From Candidatus Cloacimonadota bacterium (GTDB lineage: Bacteria; Cloacimonadota; Cloacimonadia; Cloacimonadales; Cloacimonadaceae), in contig JAJBAW010000005.1 in the NCBI GenBank assembly GCA_020532545.1, positions 1-64,000 on the forward strand: 64,000 nt of DNA, read 5' to 3'. A program made the position numbers and the translations under genes. How positions within the stretch are numbered: position 1 is the stretch's first letter; every line of letters starts with the position of its first letter. Positions 33,930 through 43,021 of the stretch are shown in pieces. The notes under the pieces are model-generated. The model was given only the letters and a program-made list of their open reading frames with translations. It did not search any database and had not been told where the DNA came from.

Positions 33930-36896
33930 GTGGCTAAGAGGAATTACAGCTCCGCGGTCATAAAAAATGGTGAGCTCTGGGTTACGGGAGCCAATGCCCT
34001 GGGTGAACTTGGCCTTGGCGACCTGACAGATCATTGGGAGTTAACCCGTGTAGGTTCGGATAGTGACTGGGCACAGGTGGATATCGGGGAAAGCTTTATG
34101 CTGGCCCGAAAAACCAGTGGCTCGTTGTGGGCGTCTGGAGATAACACCTATGGACAAGCGGGCCTTGGAGCTCTCACGTCGGTAGACATACTGACTCAGG
34201 TTGGCACGGATACCGATTGGGCGGCCTGTTCCTGTGGGGCACAGCATGGGGCCGCCATTAAGAGCGATGGCACCTTGTGGACGTGGGGTCAGTACACCTA
34301 TGGGCGTCTGGGTCTTGGGGACTTAATCGATGCCCCGGTAACGGCTCCGACACAGGTTGGTACAGGCACGGATTGGGTAGCTGTAGCCGCCGGAGAAACG
34401 ATAACTCTGGCATTGAAGTCGGATGGATCTCTGTGGGGGTTTGGCTATAACTCTCTAGGAGAGCTAGGCCTGGGTAACACGGCTACGGTCTATGCCCCTA
34501 CCTGTTTATGGGAGGGCCAGGCTTTCGAGCATATCGACTGCGCTCAGGATGGCGCGGTGCTGGTACGCTCGGACGGTACTCTGTGGGCTTCCGGACATAA
34601 TCTGAACAACCGGTTCACTTCTGACATTTCTCTGACCGTTGAGACCTGGACACAGGTAGGCGTGCGTACTGACTGGGCAAAAGCCGTACTGGCAACCTCG
34701 GAAGGGGCCATGCTGGCGTTGGATACCTCCGGGGCCCTGTGGAGTGTCGGCAGAAACTCCTCTGGCGCGGACGGTCTGCTGGGTCTCGGGGATACCACGG
34801 ATCGTTCCGATCTGACCAATGTCACAACCCCTGCAGCTACTTGGAGCAAAATCACCGCCGGTTCCAATACCGCTTTTGCTGAGACTTCCACCGGGGACCT
34901 TTATTCTTTCGGTTCCAATACTTACGGGGCTGCAGCCCTGGGAGACCCTGGAGTCACGGCTTACGTCACCTCCCCTACCCTGCTGACTTCTGGAACCTGG
35001 AGTCTTATGGGAGAGTGTCTTTTTGTAGAGCTTCCTGAAGAAGAAGACCCCATCATTGAAGACCCGAACTACCCCGGCAATGAGGACCCTGGTGATCCTA
35101 CGATCACTTCAGGAGAGTTCCCCGGCCCCTATTTCAACGAGACCCCAGAGTGGCAGTCGGTGCACCGCTGGCTTAACAGTGAGCCCCTTCTGGCTCAGTT
35201 TGCTGACGGAGAGTTGGCTTACGATAACTGGCAGGGGCAGACTCTGACCAATCGGACCAAGCTGCTGCGGGACCGGATGGAGCTGTTTGGCAACTATCTG
35301 GATCTTACTCAATATCAACACCGTGGGCAGAATGTCATTCCGAACGTGGTGTTTGATATTTCTGTGGGAGAGCGAGATGCAGTTTATTACAACCCCGTTG
35401 ATCAGACCTTTTACCCTGCCATAGCGAACAATACAGGCAAAGATGCGGTAGTCGGCCTGGCGGACGTTGCCAACAGCCTGGTGCTGTGCTCCGGGGTGGT
35501 TTCCAGACCTGATCTCTCCGGTCTAGGATTGGGACCCGGAGAAAGCCTGTACCTGTCAGCAACCGTACCGGGAGCTCTGACCAATGAAGCCAGCTACCGG
35601 TTGGTAGGACGCTTTTTTTATGGGGACCTGGTGCAGCTTGGGGGCCCTGGAGGTGGAGGTGCCGGGACGGGGGATATCACTTTCGAGGACGTGTTTTATC
35701 ATACCCTGAGAGAGTATTCAGGCTTCAGCAGGGTTGTGTACGACATCCTCAACAGTCCCAACTCAGTGCAGCCTTCGGCAGGTCTTAAGCACATTATCGG
35801 GGAGACCGCTTGGGAAGGTACGACAGGAGATACTTTTCTTACCTCTGAGATTCTGCCTCAGGAGCTGATCGATGAAGAGGTTTCTCTGAACGATTATTAC
35901 GTTCATGTGGTGGCAGATGCCGCTGCGGACGTTTCTGTGGAAGCCTCTTATGACGGAGGCACAACCTACCAAAGTATTGATCACCTCGCAGTGCAGTCGG
36001 TTACTTTGGGATTTACTTCTCTGCAGCTTCGGGTCTCCCTGGGGGGCAGTGGCAAAGTATATTCCTACGGGGTGCTGCTTCAAGTGGCTGAAACGGTAGC
36101 ACAGAACTGCTCTCGAGCCGCCATGTATGAGACGCTGACCCTGCCGCAAGACATTCCCGAAGGGGCTGCGATCAGTATCCCAAATGGTAATTATTTTAAT
36201 GCCGACGGGATTTCTCTGCATGTGCACTATGATACGATCCGCTTGTTTGAGGGGTATCACTACCACGAAAATGTAAATGCTCAGGGGTTTGGTGTATCTA
36301 TTACACCAATCTATGAGAAATGGCGCCCTGAGGCCGGCCATACTTTGGTATTCGAAGAGTATTACGGTTATGTTGATACTTCAGAGGAGAATCGACAGGA
36401 ACTGATCAGGCTGAGCAACCTGGTGGAAACCTTTACGGGAACCCCCGGGCAGATTCTTATGTGGCCGACTACGGTGGCCCCTGTTGGATGGCTGCTGTAC
36501 CGTAAGGCAACTCTGAATATTGCCGATTATCCGAGTCTGTTTGCTGTGATTGGCACGACCTTCGGAGGGGATGGCACGACGACCTTCTGTTTACAGGATA
36601 CCGCGGGGCGGAGCCCTCTGGCTGCCGGACAGGGCGATGGGCTGACCAACCGGGTTCTCGGAGATCTCGGAGGGGAGGAGCAGCATACCCTTTCCATAGA
36701 AGAGATGCCGGAACATACTCACACAGTCAACGTGGACAACAAAAACAACGTCGATCCCAACACGAGTGCTCACTCCGTAGGCTCAGACGGCAATGCCGAT
36801 TATGGTTTGGATATCACTTCTTCTTCGGCAGGAGGAGGACAGCCCCATAATACTATGCACCCGTTCTTTGTCATTAACTTCATCATCAAGTATTAA
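33930..36896 (+). CDS. RCC1-propeller tail fibre with tail-collar domain
   Basis: GTG 33930 has AAAGGA upstream. The 988-residue product carries seven RCC1-type repeats in residues about 10-365, each with a core like G-x-LW-x-x-G-x-N-x-x-G-x-LGLGD (GSLWASGDNTYGQAGLG; GTLWTWGQYTYGRLGLGD). An acidic Pro-rich linker (about 370-405) and a long beta/helical rod follow. The end (about 840-988) is a tail-collar domain (GQILMWP...APVGWLLYRKATLN...HTHTVN). It is probably a receptor-binding fibre with a propeller head at the other end. The fold is inferred from repeat pattern. Confidence 0.75.
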   Translation: MAKRNYSSAVIKNGELWVTGANALGELGLGDLTDHWELTRVGSDSDWAQVDIGESFMLARKTSGSLWASGDNTYGQAGLGALTSVDILTQVGTDTDWAACSCGAQHGAAIKSDGTLWTWGQYTYGRLGLGDLIDAPVTAPTQVGTGTDWVAVAAGETITLALKSDGSLWGFGYNSLGELGLGNTATVYAPTCLWEGQAFEHIDCAQDGAVLVRSDGTLWASGHNLNNRFTSDISLTVETWTQVGVRTDWAKAVLATSEGAMLALDTSGALWSVGRNSSGADGLLGLGDTTDRSDLTNVTTPAATWSKITAGSNTAFAETSTGDLYSFGSNTYGAAALGDPGVTAYVTSPTLLTSGTWSLMGECLFVELPEEEDPIIEDPNYPGNEDPGDPTITSGEFPGPYFNETPEWQSVHRWLNSEPLLAQFADGELAYDNWQGQTLTNRTKLLRDRMELFGNYLDLTQYQHRGQNVIPNVVFDISVGERDAVYYNPVDQTFYPAIANNTGKDAVVGLADVANSLVLCSGVVSRPDLSGLGLGPGESLYLSATVPGALTNEASYRLVGRFFYGDLVQLGGPGGGGAGTGDITFEDVFYHTLREYSGFSRVVYDILNSPNSVQPSAGLKHIIGETAWEGTTGDTFLTSEILPQELIDEEVSLNDYYVHVVADAAADVSVEASYDGGTTYQSIDHLAVQSVTLGFTSLQLRVSLGGSGKVYSYGVLLQVAETVAQNCSRAAMYETLTLPQDIPEGAAISIPNGNYFNADGISLHVHYDTIRLFEGYHYHENVNAQGFGVSITPIYEKWRPEAGHTLVFEEYYGYVDTSEENRQELIRLSNLVETFTGTPGQILMWPTTVAPVGWLLYRKATLNIADYPSLFAVIGTTFGGDGTTTFCLQDTAGRSPLAAGQGDGLTNRVLGDLGGEEQHTLSIEEMPEHTHTVNVDNKNNVDPNTSAHSVGSDGNADYGLDITSSSAGGGQPHNTMHPFFVINFIIKY

Positions 36897-36923
36897 CCTT
36901 TGCTCCCTGCTTAGGATCTTAAT

Positions 36924-37400
36924 GTGCCAGCAGTAGTCTATACCCCAAGAGTGGACGGTAAGCGGGAGTTTCAGGCGAAACCCACGGCAGCAGATCGTCC
37001 AGTGCTAAATCCTATGCTACTCCTGAACGAAATGGAGTCGTTACGGGAGGAGGTGCGCAAGCACTACGAAGTGATGGGCTGCGTTCCTGGACTGGTTCCG
37101 GGGGATGCTACACTGACCCTCTTTGTGTGTGGGTGGGATATGTATCTTCCTCAGGTCGTCGGAGTATCTACGGCACGAGCCTGTGTTGCCGCCAGTGCGG
37201 ATTTTGTCTTGAGCCTTTGGCGGAATGAAACACAGATCGGAACTTTGACATTTGCCGCAGGGGAGACTACCGGAGTGTTTTCCTGGGAAGAAACGTCTCC
37301 GGCTTTTCAGGTAGGAGACATTTTTCGGATAGTGTCTCAGGCACAGGAAGACTTAACCCTGGCAGACATTGCATGGCGCATGCTGTTTTATCGGAGCTAG
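36924..37400 (+). CDS. Fibre-like protein with shared N-terminal anchor
   Basis: GTG 36924 follows AGGATC. The first 35 residues (VVYTPRVDGKREFQ...TAADRPVLNPM) match those of the gene at 41740 almost residue for residue in pattern (VSYSSRLDGKREFK...SAADRPALNPM). After this anchor the two differ completely. The 158-residue remainder is beta-rich. The shared anchor probably docks these proteins onto the same virion site. Confidence 0.55.
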   Translation: MPAVVYTPRVDGKREFQAKPTAADRPVLNPMLLLNEMESLREEVRKHYEVMGCVPGLVPGDATLTLFVCGWDMYLPQVVGVSTARACVAASADFVLSLWRNETQIGTLTFAAGETTGVFSWEETSPAFQVGDIFRIVSQAQEDLTLADIAWRMLFYRS

Positions 37401-37401
37401 G

Positions 37402-38292
37402 ATGCTGGTCAACCTGCAGACATACCGGGCAACCCTCTGCTATTTTTCGAACTACGACGTAGCTTTTGCCGATACAGACAGTGGGGAGCGTTGGGAGGCC
37501 TACACTAAAAATAGCACGGAGATTTATGTACGACGTCGCTCTGCTTTGGGTGTTTGGGATCCGGAGATTCTGGTATCGATTGGGATCCACCTAGACATCC
37601 TGTACTTGAATGGTCATATCAATCTGGTCTTTGAACATAATGGCAAGATCTACTGGAGGGCTTGGCCTGAGAATACCTCTCCTGCATTCATCAAGCCGCC
37701 AGGCTTGTTGACAGAGAGTGTTTATTTTGAGTTTGAGGATCTAAGCGCTTTTTCTATGACCCGTGTCGATCCCATTGAGCCTCGGTCTTACGATGAGGTG
37801 TCTTTGACCTATGGGGATCTCAGCTTCCTCGCCTATGATGTACAGGAAGCTCCTGGTGTCGTGTCCCGGGAAGACGCCTTTACGGTATTTTGGGCTGCTC
37901 CCGGATCTTTGCGAGGCAGTCATCTGCTTGGGTACCGCCTTTATCACAAAGACCTTACAGGTGTCGTTACCTGCGTCAACAGTACCCTGCTCCCGACCCC
38001 CCAGTATATTGGAGACGTCTTTCCAGGCACCTACTTTGCCACGGCTTGCATTTCCCCAGGCCCTGCTGGGGAGTTGTGGGAGGAGAGCCCTGCGGGAAGC
38101 AGTCTTACCGTATTGGAGACAGAAACTTGGCAGCAAGAAACTGTTCCTGTGGTAGGTGCGGATTTTTCCCTGGCAGCTTTGACCAACTTTGAATTTTACA
38201 GCGAGAACAAAAAAGACGAGGTGGTTTTTCTCTACAGCGACCTCGCCTTTTTTTCGATGACGAGCACTGTGCTGGACTACACGCCTATTTAA
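37402..38292 (+). CDS. Tail fibre part with repeated beta units
   Basis: ATG 37402 has GGAG nine bases upstream; an earlier in-frame start lies in the previous gene. The 296-residue protein is Tyr/Trp/Phe-rich and beta-rich. A phrase pair DEVSLTYGDLSFLAYD and DEVVFLYSDLAFFSMT, plus FEFEDLSAFSMTR, indicates a repeated beta unit. It looks like a fibre tip or collar. No family is recognised. Confidence 0.45.
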   Translation: MLVNLQTYRATLCYFSNYDVAFADTDSGERWEAYTKNSTEIYVRRRSALGVWDPEILVSIGIHLDILYLNGHINLVFEHNGKIYWRAWPENTSPAFIKPPGLLTESVYFEFEDLSAFSMTRVDPIEPRSYDEVSLTYGDLSFLAYDVQEAPGVVSREDAFTVFWAAPGSLRGSHLLGYRLYHKDLTGVVTCVNSTLLPTPQYIGDVFPGTYFATACISPGPAGELWEESPAGSSLTVLETETWQQETVPVVGADFSLAALTNFEFYSENKKDEVVFLYSDLAFFSMTSTVLDYTPI

Positions 38293-38328
38293 GGTGGTTT
38301 ATTCATTGTTTACTGAGGAGCATCGGGT

Positions 38329-38787
38329 ATGGATGGGTTGTCGTTAAATATCAAGGGGTATGTCGAGGTAGCTCTGCGGGATGCCAGGACTTTGGAATTG
38401 AAGGCGGAGAGTAACCAGCCGAATCTGGTTGTGCCCAATGGGCGCAAGATTCTGCTGACACCTTTCAGTAACCCTTACCTATACCTTAGCAGCTTTACCG
38501 GTCCGGTAACTCGGTCATTGACCACTGTGCCCAATTCTCTGACCTACTCCAGTGTGGCTTCCGGAGATATTTTAGCCAAGGTCACGGGGACTACGTTCAG
38601 TAAGCGCTACCGTAACCAGTTCGGAGCCCCCACATCGACACGCACCATCTATTCGGTGGCTTTGGCTTATAGTACGTCTTCTGGGAACCTGGTGGCTATG
38701 ACCACTCTCCTGACCCCTATTGAGCAGACTGTGAATGATATTGTGGATGTGTACTACACCATTATTATGAGCCCCTACACGGCTTGA
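38329..38787 (+). CDS. Fibre-locus beta protein
   Basis: This 152-residue protein has GAGGAG eight bases before ATG. It is Ser/Thr-rich and beta-strand-rich and opens LSLNIKGYVEVALRDARTLELK. This may be a small fibre attachment domain, as seen near collar genes elsewhere. Position alone supports the call. Confidence 0.45.
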   Translation: MDGLSLNIKGYVEVALRDARTLELKAESNQPNLVVPNGRKILLTPFSNPYLYLSSFTGPVTRSLTTVPNSLTYSSVASGDILAKVTGTTFSKRYRNQFGAPTSTRTIYSVALAYSTSSGNLVAMTTLLTPIEQTVNDIVDVYYTIIMSPYTA

Positions 38788-38802
38788 CTAGGAGCAGGTA
38801 GC

Positions 38803-41085
38803 ATGAACGGTTACGCCTTTTTGTCTTTGGTTAACGAAGACGGATCACTTCAGGAACAGCAAGGTCGCAAGAACGCTGTTATGGCCCTTGGGGTGGATCG
38901 ATTTTTGTATTACATGTTTACGGGTTCTAACCATTATTCAGACCATCTCACTACCTCTTCTGGGAATTACGGGGAGGGGTACATCAGCATTTGCCCTTTT
39001 ACAGAGTTGAATACAGAGGATTTTCGGCAGGCAGATGGTTTTATGGGGTACACGGAAACCTTGGGACGAGCCTCCAATCTGAGCACCTCCTACTATAAGA
39101 GATATGCTGAGAAAACCTGGGCTACTGGGGATGTAATTGGCAATTTTAAGTCTTTGACTCTCGCTGTGAATGATTATGGCTATGCTCGCCCCCTGATGGC
39201 GGTGCGGCCTTTCAACTTCAGCAGTGTGGGACGTACTTGGGGGCATGCCCCGGTAGATACCTCTGTAAGAGTTCCTTATCTTCTCTATGACTCTGGGTAC
39301 ACGGGGGAATCGGAAGGGAAAGCCGTATTTGGAGGAACCCCGTCCTGTACAGAGGCCGACTGCAACAAATTTTTTGCGGTATTGACTCAGGGTGGGGTTA
39401 CCGGGCAGAGTGCTTATAAGGTATTGGCTGCTCCCATGTACCCAAAGCAGCTAAGTTTTTATAATTATTACCGAAAAGAGTTGACCGCTTTTCCAGGTTT
39501 TTATGTCAAGCCATACCAGTCGCGCTTGCGCTACCGCGCTCGGGATGGGGTGGTCTGGGCTTACAATTATTGGAGCTACTCTTCCAAGGTTACCTATGTC
39601 GGAGCGCTGTATGCCTATGATACGAAACGGGGGATAAACAATGGCCTAGCACAAACACACTACCGGCCAGAGGTCACGGCCTCAGCTCGTTACGACATGA
39701 ACGGGGTGGCCATTGAAGAGGGGGGGCGCTCTGCCTGGTGTACATTGACTCCGGTGTCTCAGGGAGACGCTTACCAGCCAGTTGTGCTGCATGCCACCAT
39801 AAACACAGCTTCCGGGAATCTCCTTCATGAGAGGTACAGTACTCAGGATATCCTGACCAGCAGCGGCCTCACTCAGACCACACCGGAATACTACGATTTC
39901 AGTTCACCAATGATCTGCCCGTTGACAGGGGATTTGTTTATCTGGACCTCTGATGAAAAAGAGCATACCGGGCTGTACCGGAGAAATACTACCACCGGAC
40001 AGTGGGCTCGCCTCCCAAATACGCAGGATAAACGCCCTTGCTTTGCACTGAGCACAATTGATTCTCGGGGATATATTTATTGGGTGGTTGCAGCTACGGG
40101 AGAGCTGATCAAGTACAATACGGTAACCAATCTGATTGAGGCTACCTACAGCACTTCCAGCACCCCGGCTCTGGCCTTTCCAATCACAGACAGTTCCTAT
40201 ATGTCAACGCGTGGAGACTTACTGTGCGTGGATTTGCAGGATAATCTCTGGATTGCCCACAACACCGACAATGCTGGGGTATCTTGCCTGTCGGCAGACG
40301 GTACAACCCTCATAAATTACAACACCTCTGCAGCAGCTAACAGCTTTTTTAATCGAGATGCTCCCGGGCTTCCAAGCAATTTGAAGATTGTGGCTCTGGC
40401 GTGTGACCCCTTCGGTCGGATGTTGGCTCTGCCGGCAAACTATGCTTCTATCGGAGTGTTTGAGGCAGGGCAGTGGTTTTCTTGGCATTATGGGGGAGAT
40501 AGCGCCATTCTCGACATCACGCCCTTTGAATACGGGATTTTGCTGACTCGGACTACTCATCAGACAGCCTACGCCTACTATTTTGAGCATGTCCCTTATC
40601 CTCTGGTCAGCTACGGCTGGGATGGCTCTCAGTGGGTTATGGGGCATTCGGGATCCAAGCCTACCCATGCCACGGAAGAGGATGTCGTGGATGGCCTGAC
40701 CCTGCGGTTTGAGGCAGATAAGAGCTACATTGAAGGGGAGTGGTTCTCCACCGTAGCTGGAACCGGCATCGTCAAGGACAATCTGCAGACCTTGACTGTG
40801 CGCTACAACTGGTACGCCGCAAATCTGATCTATACAGAAAATGAAACAATGACTGCGGCAGAGGGTTTGTCTCTGGCGTGTGCCCAGGACCCCGCTTTTC
40901 TGATTTGCGAGAGGGATGAATTGGTTTCTTGGAGTGCCACCTTGGATGGCATTCCAATTACCTTGCAGACAACTACACCTTCAACCTCTGGGCAGGTCTA
41001 TGTTTCCACTGGAGGAAGCCTGACCTTCCACGCGGAGGACCTTGGGAAAACTTTTAGTATCAGCTATTACTGGCTCAAGGAGTAA
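38803..41085 (+). CDS. Large fibre protein with propeller-like region
   Basis: This 760-residue protein is Tyr/Ser/Thr-rich. Residues about 370-590 show repeated G-D-L-F-x-W / G-x-I-Y-W / D-L-Q-D-N-L-W-I strands, suggesting a beta-propeller of the NHL or two-component-regulator type. The C-terminal 140 residues are beta-rich. AGGAGCAGG precedes ATG. It is probably a receptor-binding component. The propeller is a pattern-based inference. Confidence 0.5.
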   Translation: MNGYAFLSLVNEDGSLQEQQGRKNAVMALGVDRFLYYMFTGSNHYSDHLTTSSGNYGEGYISICPFTELNTEDFRQADGFMGYTETLGRASNLSTSYYKRYAEKTWATGDVIGNFKSLTLAVNDYGYARPLMAVRPFNFSSVGRTWGHAPVDTSVRVPYLLYDSGYTGESEGKAVFGGTPSCTEADCNKFFAVLTQGGVTGQSAYKVLAAPMYPKQLSFYNYYRKELTAFPGFYVKPYQSRLRYRARDGVVWAYNYWSYSSKVTYVGALYAYDTKRGINNGLAQTHYRPEVTASARYDMNGVAIEEGGRSAWCTLTPVSQGDAYQPVVLHATINTASGNLLHERYSTQDILTSSGLTQTTPEYYDFSSPMICPLTGDLFIWTSDEKEHTGLYRRNTTTGQWARLPNTQDKRPCFALSTIDSRGYIYWVVAATGELIKYNTVTNLIEATYSTSSTPALAFPITDSSYMSTRGDLLCVDLQDNLWIAHNTDNAGVSCLSADGTTLINYNTSAAANSFFNRDAPGLPSNLKIVALACDPFGRMLALPANYASIGVFEAGQWFSWHYGGDSAILDITPFEYGILLTRTTHQTAYAYYFEHVPYPLVSYGWDGSQWVMGHSGSKPTHATEEDVVDGLTLRFEADKSYIEGEWFSTVAGTGIVKDNLQTLTVRYNWYAANLIYTENETMTAAEGLSLACAQDPAFLICERDELVSWSATLDGIPITLQTTTPSTSGQVYVSTGGSLTFHAEDLGKTFSISYYWLKE

Positions 41086-41090
41086 GCTGC

Positions 41091-41702
41091 ATGGCCACTC
41101 CTGTATCCATCGATCCGGAGCACCTCTATCGTATCACGGGAGACGGGTACGTGGTGCGCCCTTTGCTGCTTCGGCGAGACAGCACTCTGTATTTTTTCGG
41201 TCTGAAAAAAGTCTCGGAGGATGCCGATTACGGCCAGCTGGTTTACCGGGAACTCACTTTGACAGATGAGGCTATGCTGCCTCTGATGGAGGAGTTCCCT
41301 TACGATTACTACATCTACTACTCCGAGCCTTATATCCTGGTAGGCAGTGAGCGGGTGCTGTCTGAGACTTCCTTGAAGGTGTCCGAGCCTTTTTACCTGG
41401 TGGATGACACGCAGGTGTTTATCGCCAGTACCAGTGACTCTGGCATTCAGGTAGGCAAGTACGATTTCACCTCACAGCATTATTATACCCAGCAGATCTC
41501 TCCAACTGGTCATACGCCTGCTGTGCTCAAAAATTTATCGGACGGAGGCCACTACCTGTTTTTCTTGGACCTGGACGAAAAAAACGAGGAGAGCCTGTTC
41601 TTCTCGGTAAACCTGTCGGAGGATGTCTGGTCGCCTCCTGCCAAAGCTACCAAAACTCAGGAGCGGGGCCCCTGGTCCCGCCCGATACGTTTTATCAAGT
41701 AA
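41091..41702 (+). CDS. Fibre-locus protein, unknown
   Basis: This 203-residue, Tyr- and Asp-rich beta protein follows the large fibre gene by five bases. It contains YDYYIYYSEPYILVG and ends in a basic RGPWSRPIRFIK tail. No family is recognised. It is likely a small fibre or its helper. Confidence 0.4.
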   Translation: MATPVSIDPEHLYRITGDGYVVRPLLLRRDSTLYFFGLKKVSEDADYGQLVYRELTLTDEAMLPLMEEFPYDYYIYYSEPYILVGSERVLSETSLKVSEPFYLVDDTQVFIASTSDSGIQVGKYDFTSQHYYTQQISPTGHTPAVLKNLSDGGHYLFFLDLDEKNEESLFFSVNLSEDVWSPPAKATKTQERGPWSRPIRFIK

Positions 41703-41739
41703 CTACCCTTCTCCTTAATTTTGCCTCAGGAGCCTGAGC

Positions 41740-42297
41740 ATGCCAGCTGTATCCTATTCCTCCCGCCTGGACGGAAAAAGGGAATTTAAAAGTACCCCCT
41801 CTGCGGCGGACCGACCTGCCTTGAACCCCATGCAGATTGTCAACGAGCTGGAAGCCGCTAAAGCTACCGTACTGGAAGCGACCATTTGGCAAAGTGTGGA
41901 TCTGTCTACGCTGCTGACGGATGCCAGTTATATTGGCCAGACCCGTGTGGATGGCACGGTGGCGGAAAATGCCCTGGGAGCAGGGGCGGCCCTGCGAGTC
42001 AATCAATATGGACAGTACGTTCTCGCCAGTGCTGATGCAGAAACCTTGTGCCCATGCGTGGCCTTGGCCTTGGAGGACGGTACCGGGGTCAAAAAAGTGC
42101 TAACGGATGGATGGTTTCGGAAGTTCAGCTGGAGTTTCACTCCGGGGGCCCTTCTGTTTCTGGATCTCACTTCGGGTCTGATCAGTTCTACTCGGCCCAC
42201 CGGGGAGAATAAGATGGTGCAGATCCTCGGATATGCCGAAGCCCCCTCCATTATCCGGTTCAGACCCTCCTTGAATCTTATCAAACTCGTTGAGTAG
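41740..42297 (+). CDS. Fibre protein with shared N-terminal anchor
   Basis: CAGGAGCC precedes ATG. The first 35 residues share the VDGKREF/DRP-LNPM pattern with the gene at 36924. Residues about 60-185 are a compact beta domain (GAGAALRVNQYGQYVLA; GYAEAPSIIRFRPS), similar in flavour to capsid/tail fibre trimerisation heads. The pair appears to use one docking module with different heads. Confidence 0.5.
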   Translation: MPAVSYSSRLDGKREFKSTPSAADRPALNPMQIVNELEAAKATVLEATIWQSVDLSTLLTDASYIGQTRVDGTVAENALGAGAALRVNQYGQYVLASADAETLCPCVALALEDGTGVKKVLTDGWFRKFSWSFTPGALLFLDLTSGLISSTRPTGENKMVQILGYAEAPSIIRFRPSLNLIKLVE

Positions 42298-42308
42298 GAG
42301 ATTTATCC

Positions 42309-42818
42309 ATGGCAGCACTTATATTTGTGCTTCGAAACGGAATTCCCATGCATACAGACCTTGTTCGGTCTGGAGACATTCTGGCACCGGAGCGGCCTTC
42401 TGCAGAGCACCTATGGGACAGCACGATAAACGCTTGGGTATTGCACCTCTCAGGATACAAAAGTCAGTGCCTGGAGCAGGTGTACGCAGAGTATGAGGAC
42501 GCCCTGTCTCGGGGAGTGCCTTGTACGGTCGGGGAGGCTACCTATGTCATGGACGCCGGGGAAGAGCATGCAACTCGTTTGGGCGGAGGCATCCGCTTGG
42601 CGGAAATGTTGGGTCAGGTCAGTATCACATTGACAGACTATTACAATAAGGATCACCCGGGCATTCCCTTGGAAGTGGCGCAAGAGGTACTGAAGCAGCA
42701 AGGAGCCCACTATGCTCTGCGCCGGGCTTTGCGGAATTTGAAACGTACTCGGATACAGAGTGCAACCACCCGTGCTGAGGTAGAGGCTGCTCTGAAGCTG
42801 ACCTTGGCTGATCTGTAG
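42309..42818 (+). CDS. Fibre-chaperone-like protein
   Basis: This 169-residue protein has TAGGAG before its ATG. A helical C terminus (about 115-169) holds ALRRALRNLKRTRIQSATTRAEVEAAL. The layout resembles DUF4376-type proteins found beside fibre genes, proposed as fibre assembly helpers. Confidence is modest because only the general pattern fits. Confidence 0.45.
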   Translation: MAALIFVLRNGIPMHTDLVRSGDILAPERPSAEHLWDSTINAWVLHLSGYKSQCLEQVYAEYEDALSRGVPCTVGEATYVMDAGEEHATRLGGGIRLAEMLGQVSITLTDYYNKDHPGIPLEVAQEVLKQQGAHYALRRALRNLKRTRIQSATTRAEVEAALKLTLADL

Positions 42819-42828
42819 GGGAACAACC

Positions 42829-43005
42829 ATGCGTACCATAACCGAGATCACCAAGGAATGTGACCATCTGTACCTACTGGAGATGTTTTCCGTGAGTGTG
42901 GATGCCTTGCGCCGCCGACAGGACTGTGTGCAGGTGCCCGAGCTGAAGGACCTTGCCACCACCCTGGTGGATGGCACCACTGAAATCACCCTTACCGCGG
43001 AATAG
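42829..43005 (+). CDS. 58-residue fibre-locus protein
   Basis: This short frame begins MRTITEITKECDHLYLLEM with GGGGAA upstream, ends at 43005 and lies tightly between two fibre genes. The protein has an amphipathic helix and a beta-like end. No family is recognised. The spacing supports translation. Confidence 0.5.
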   Translation: MRTITEITKECDHLYLLEMFSVSVDALRRRQDCVQVPELKDLATTLVDGTTEITLTAE

Positions 43006-43021
43006 CTGAGAAAGACAGGGC

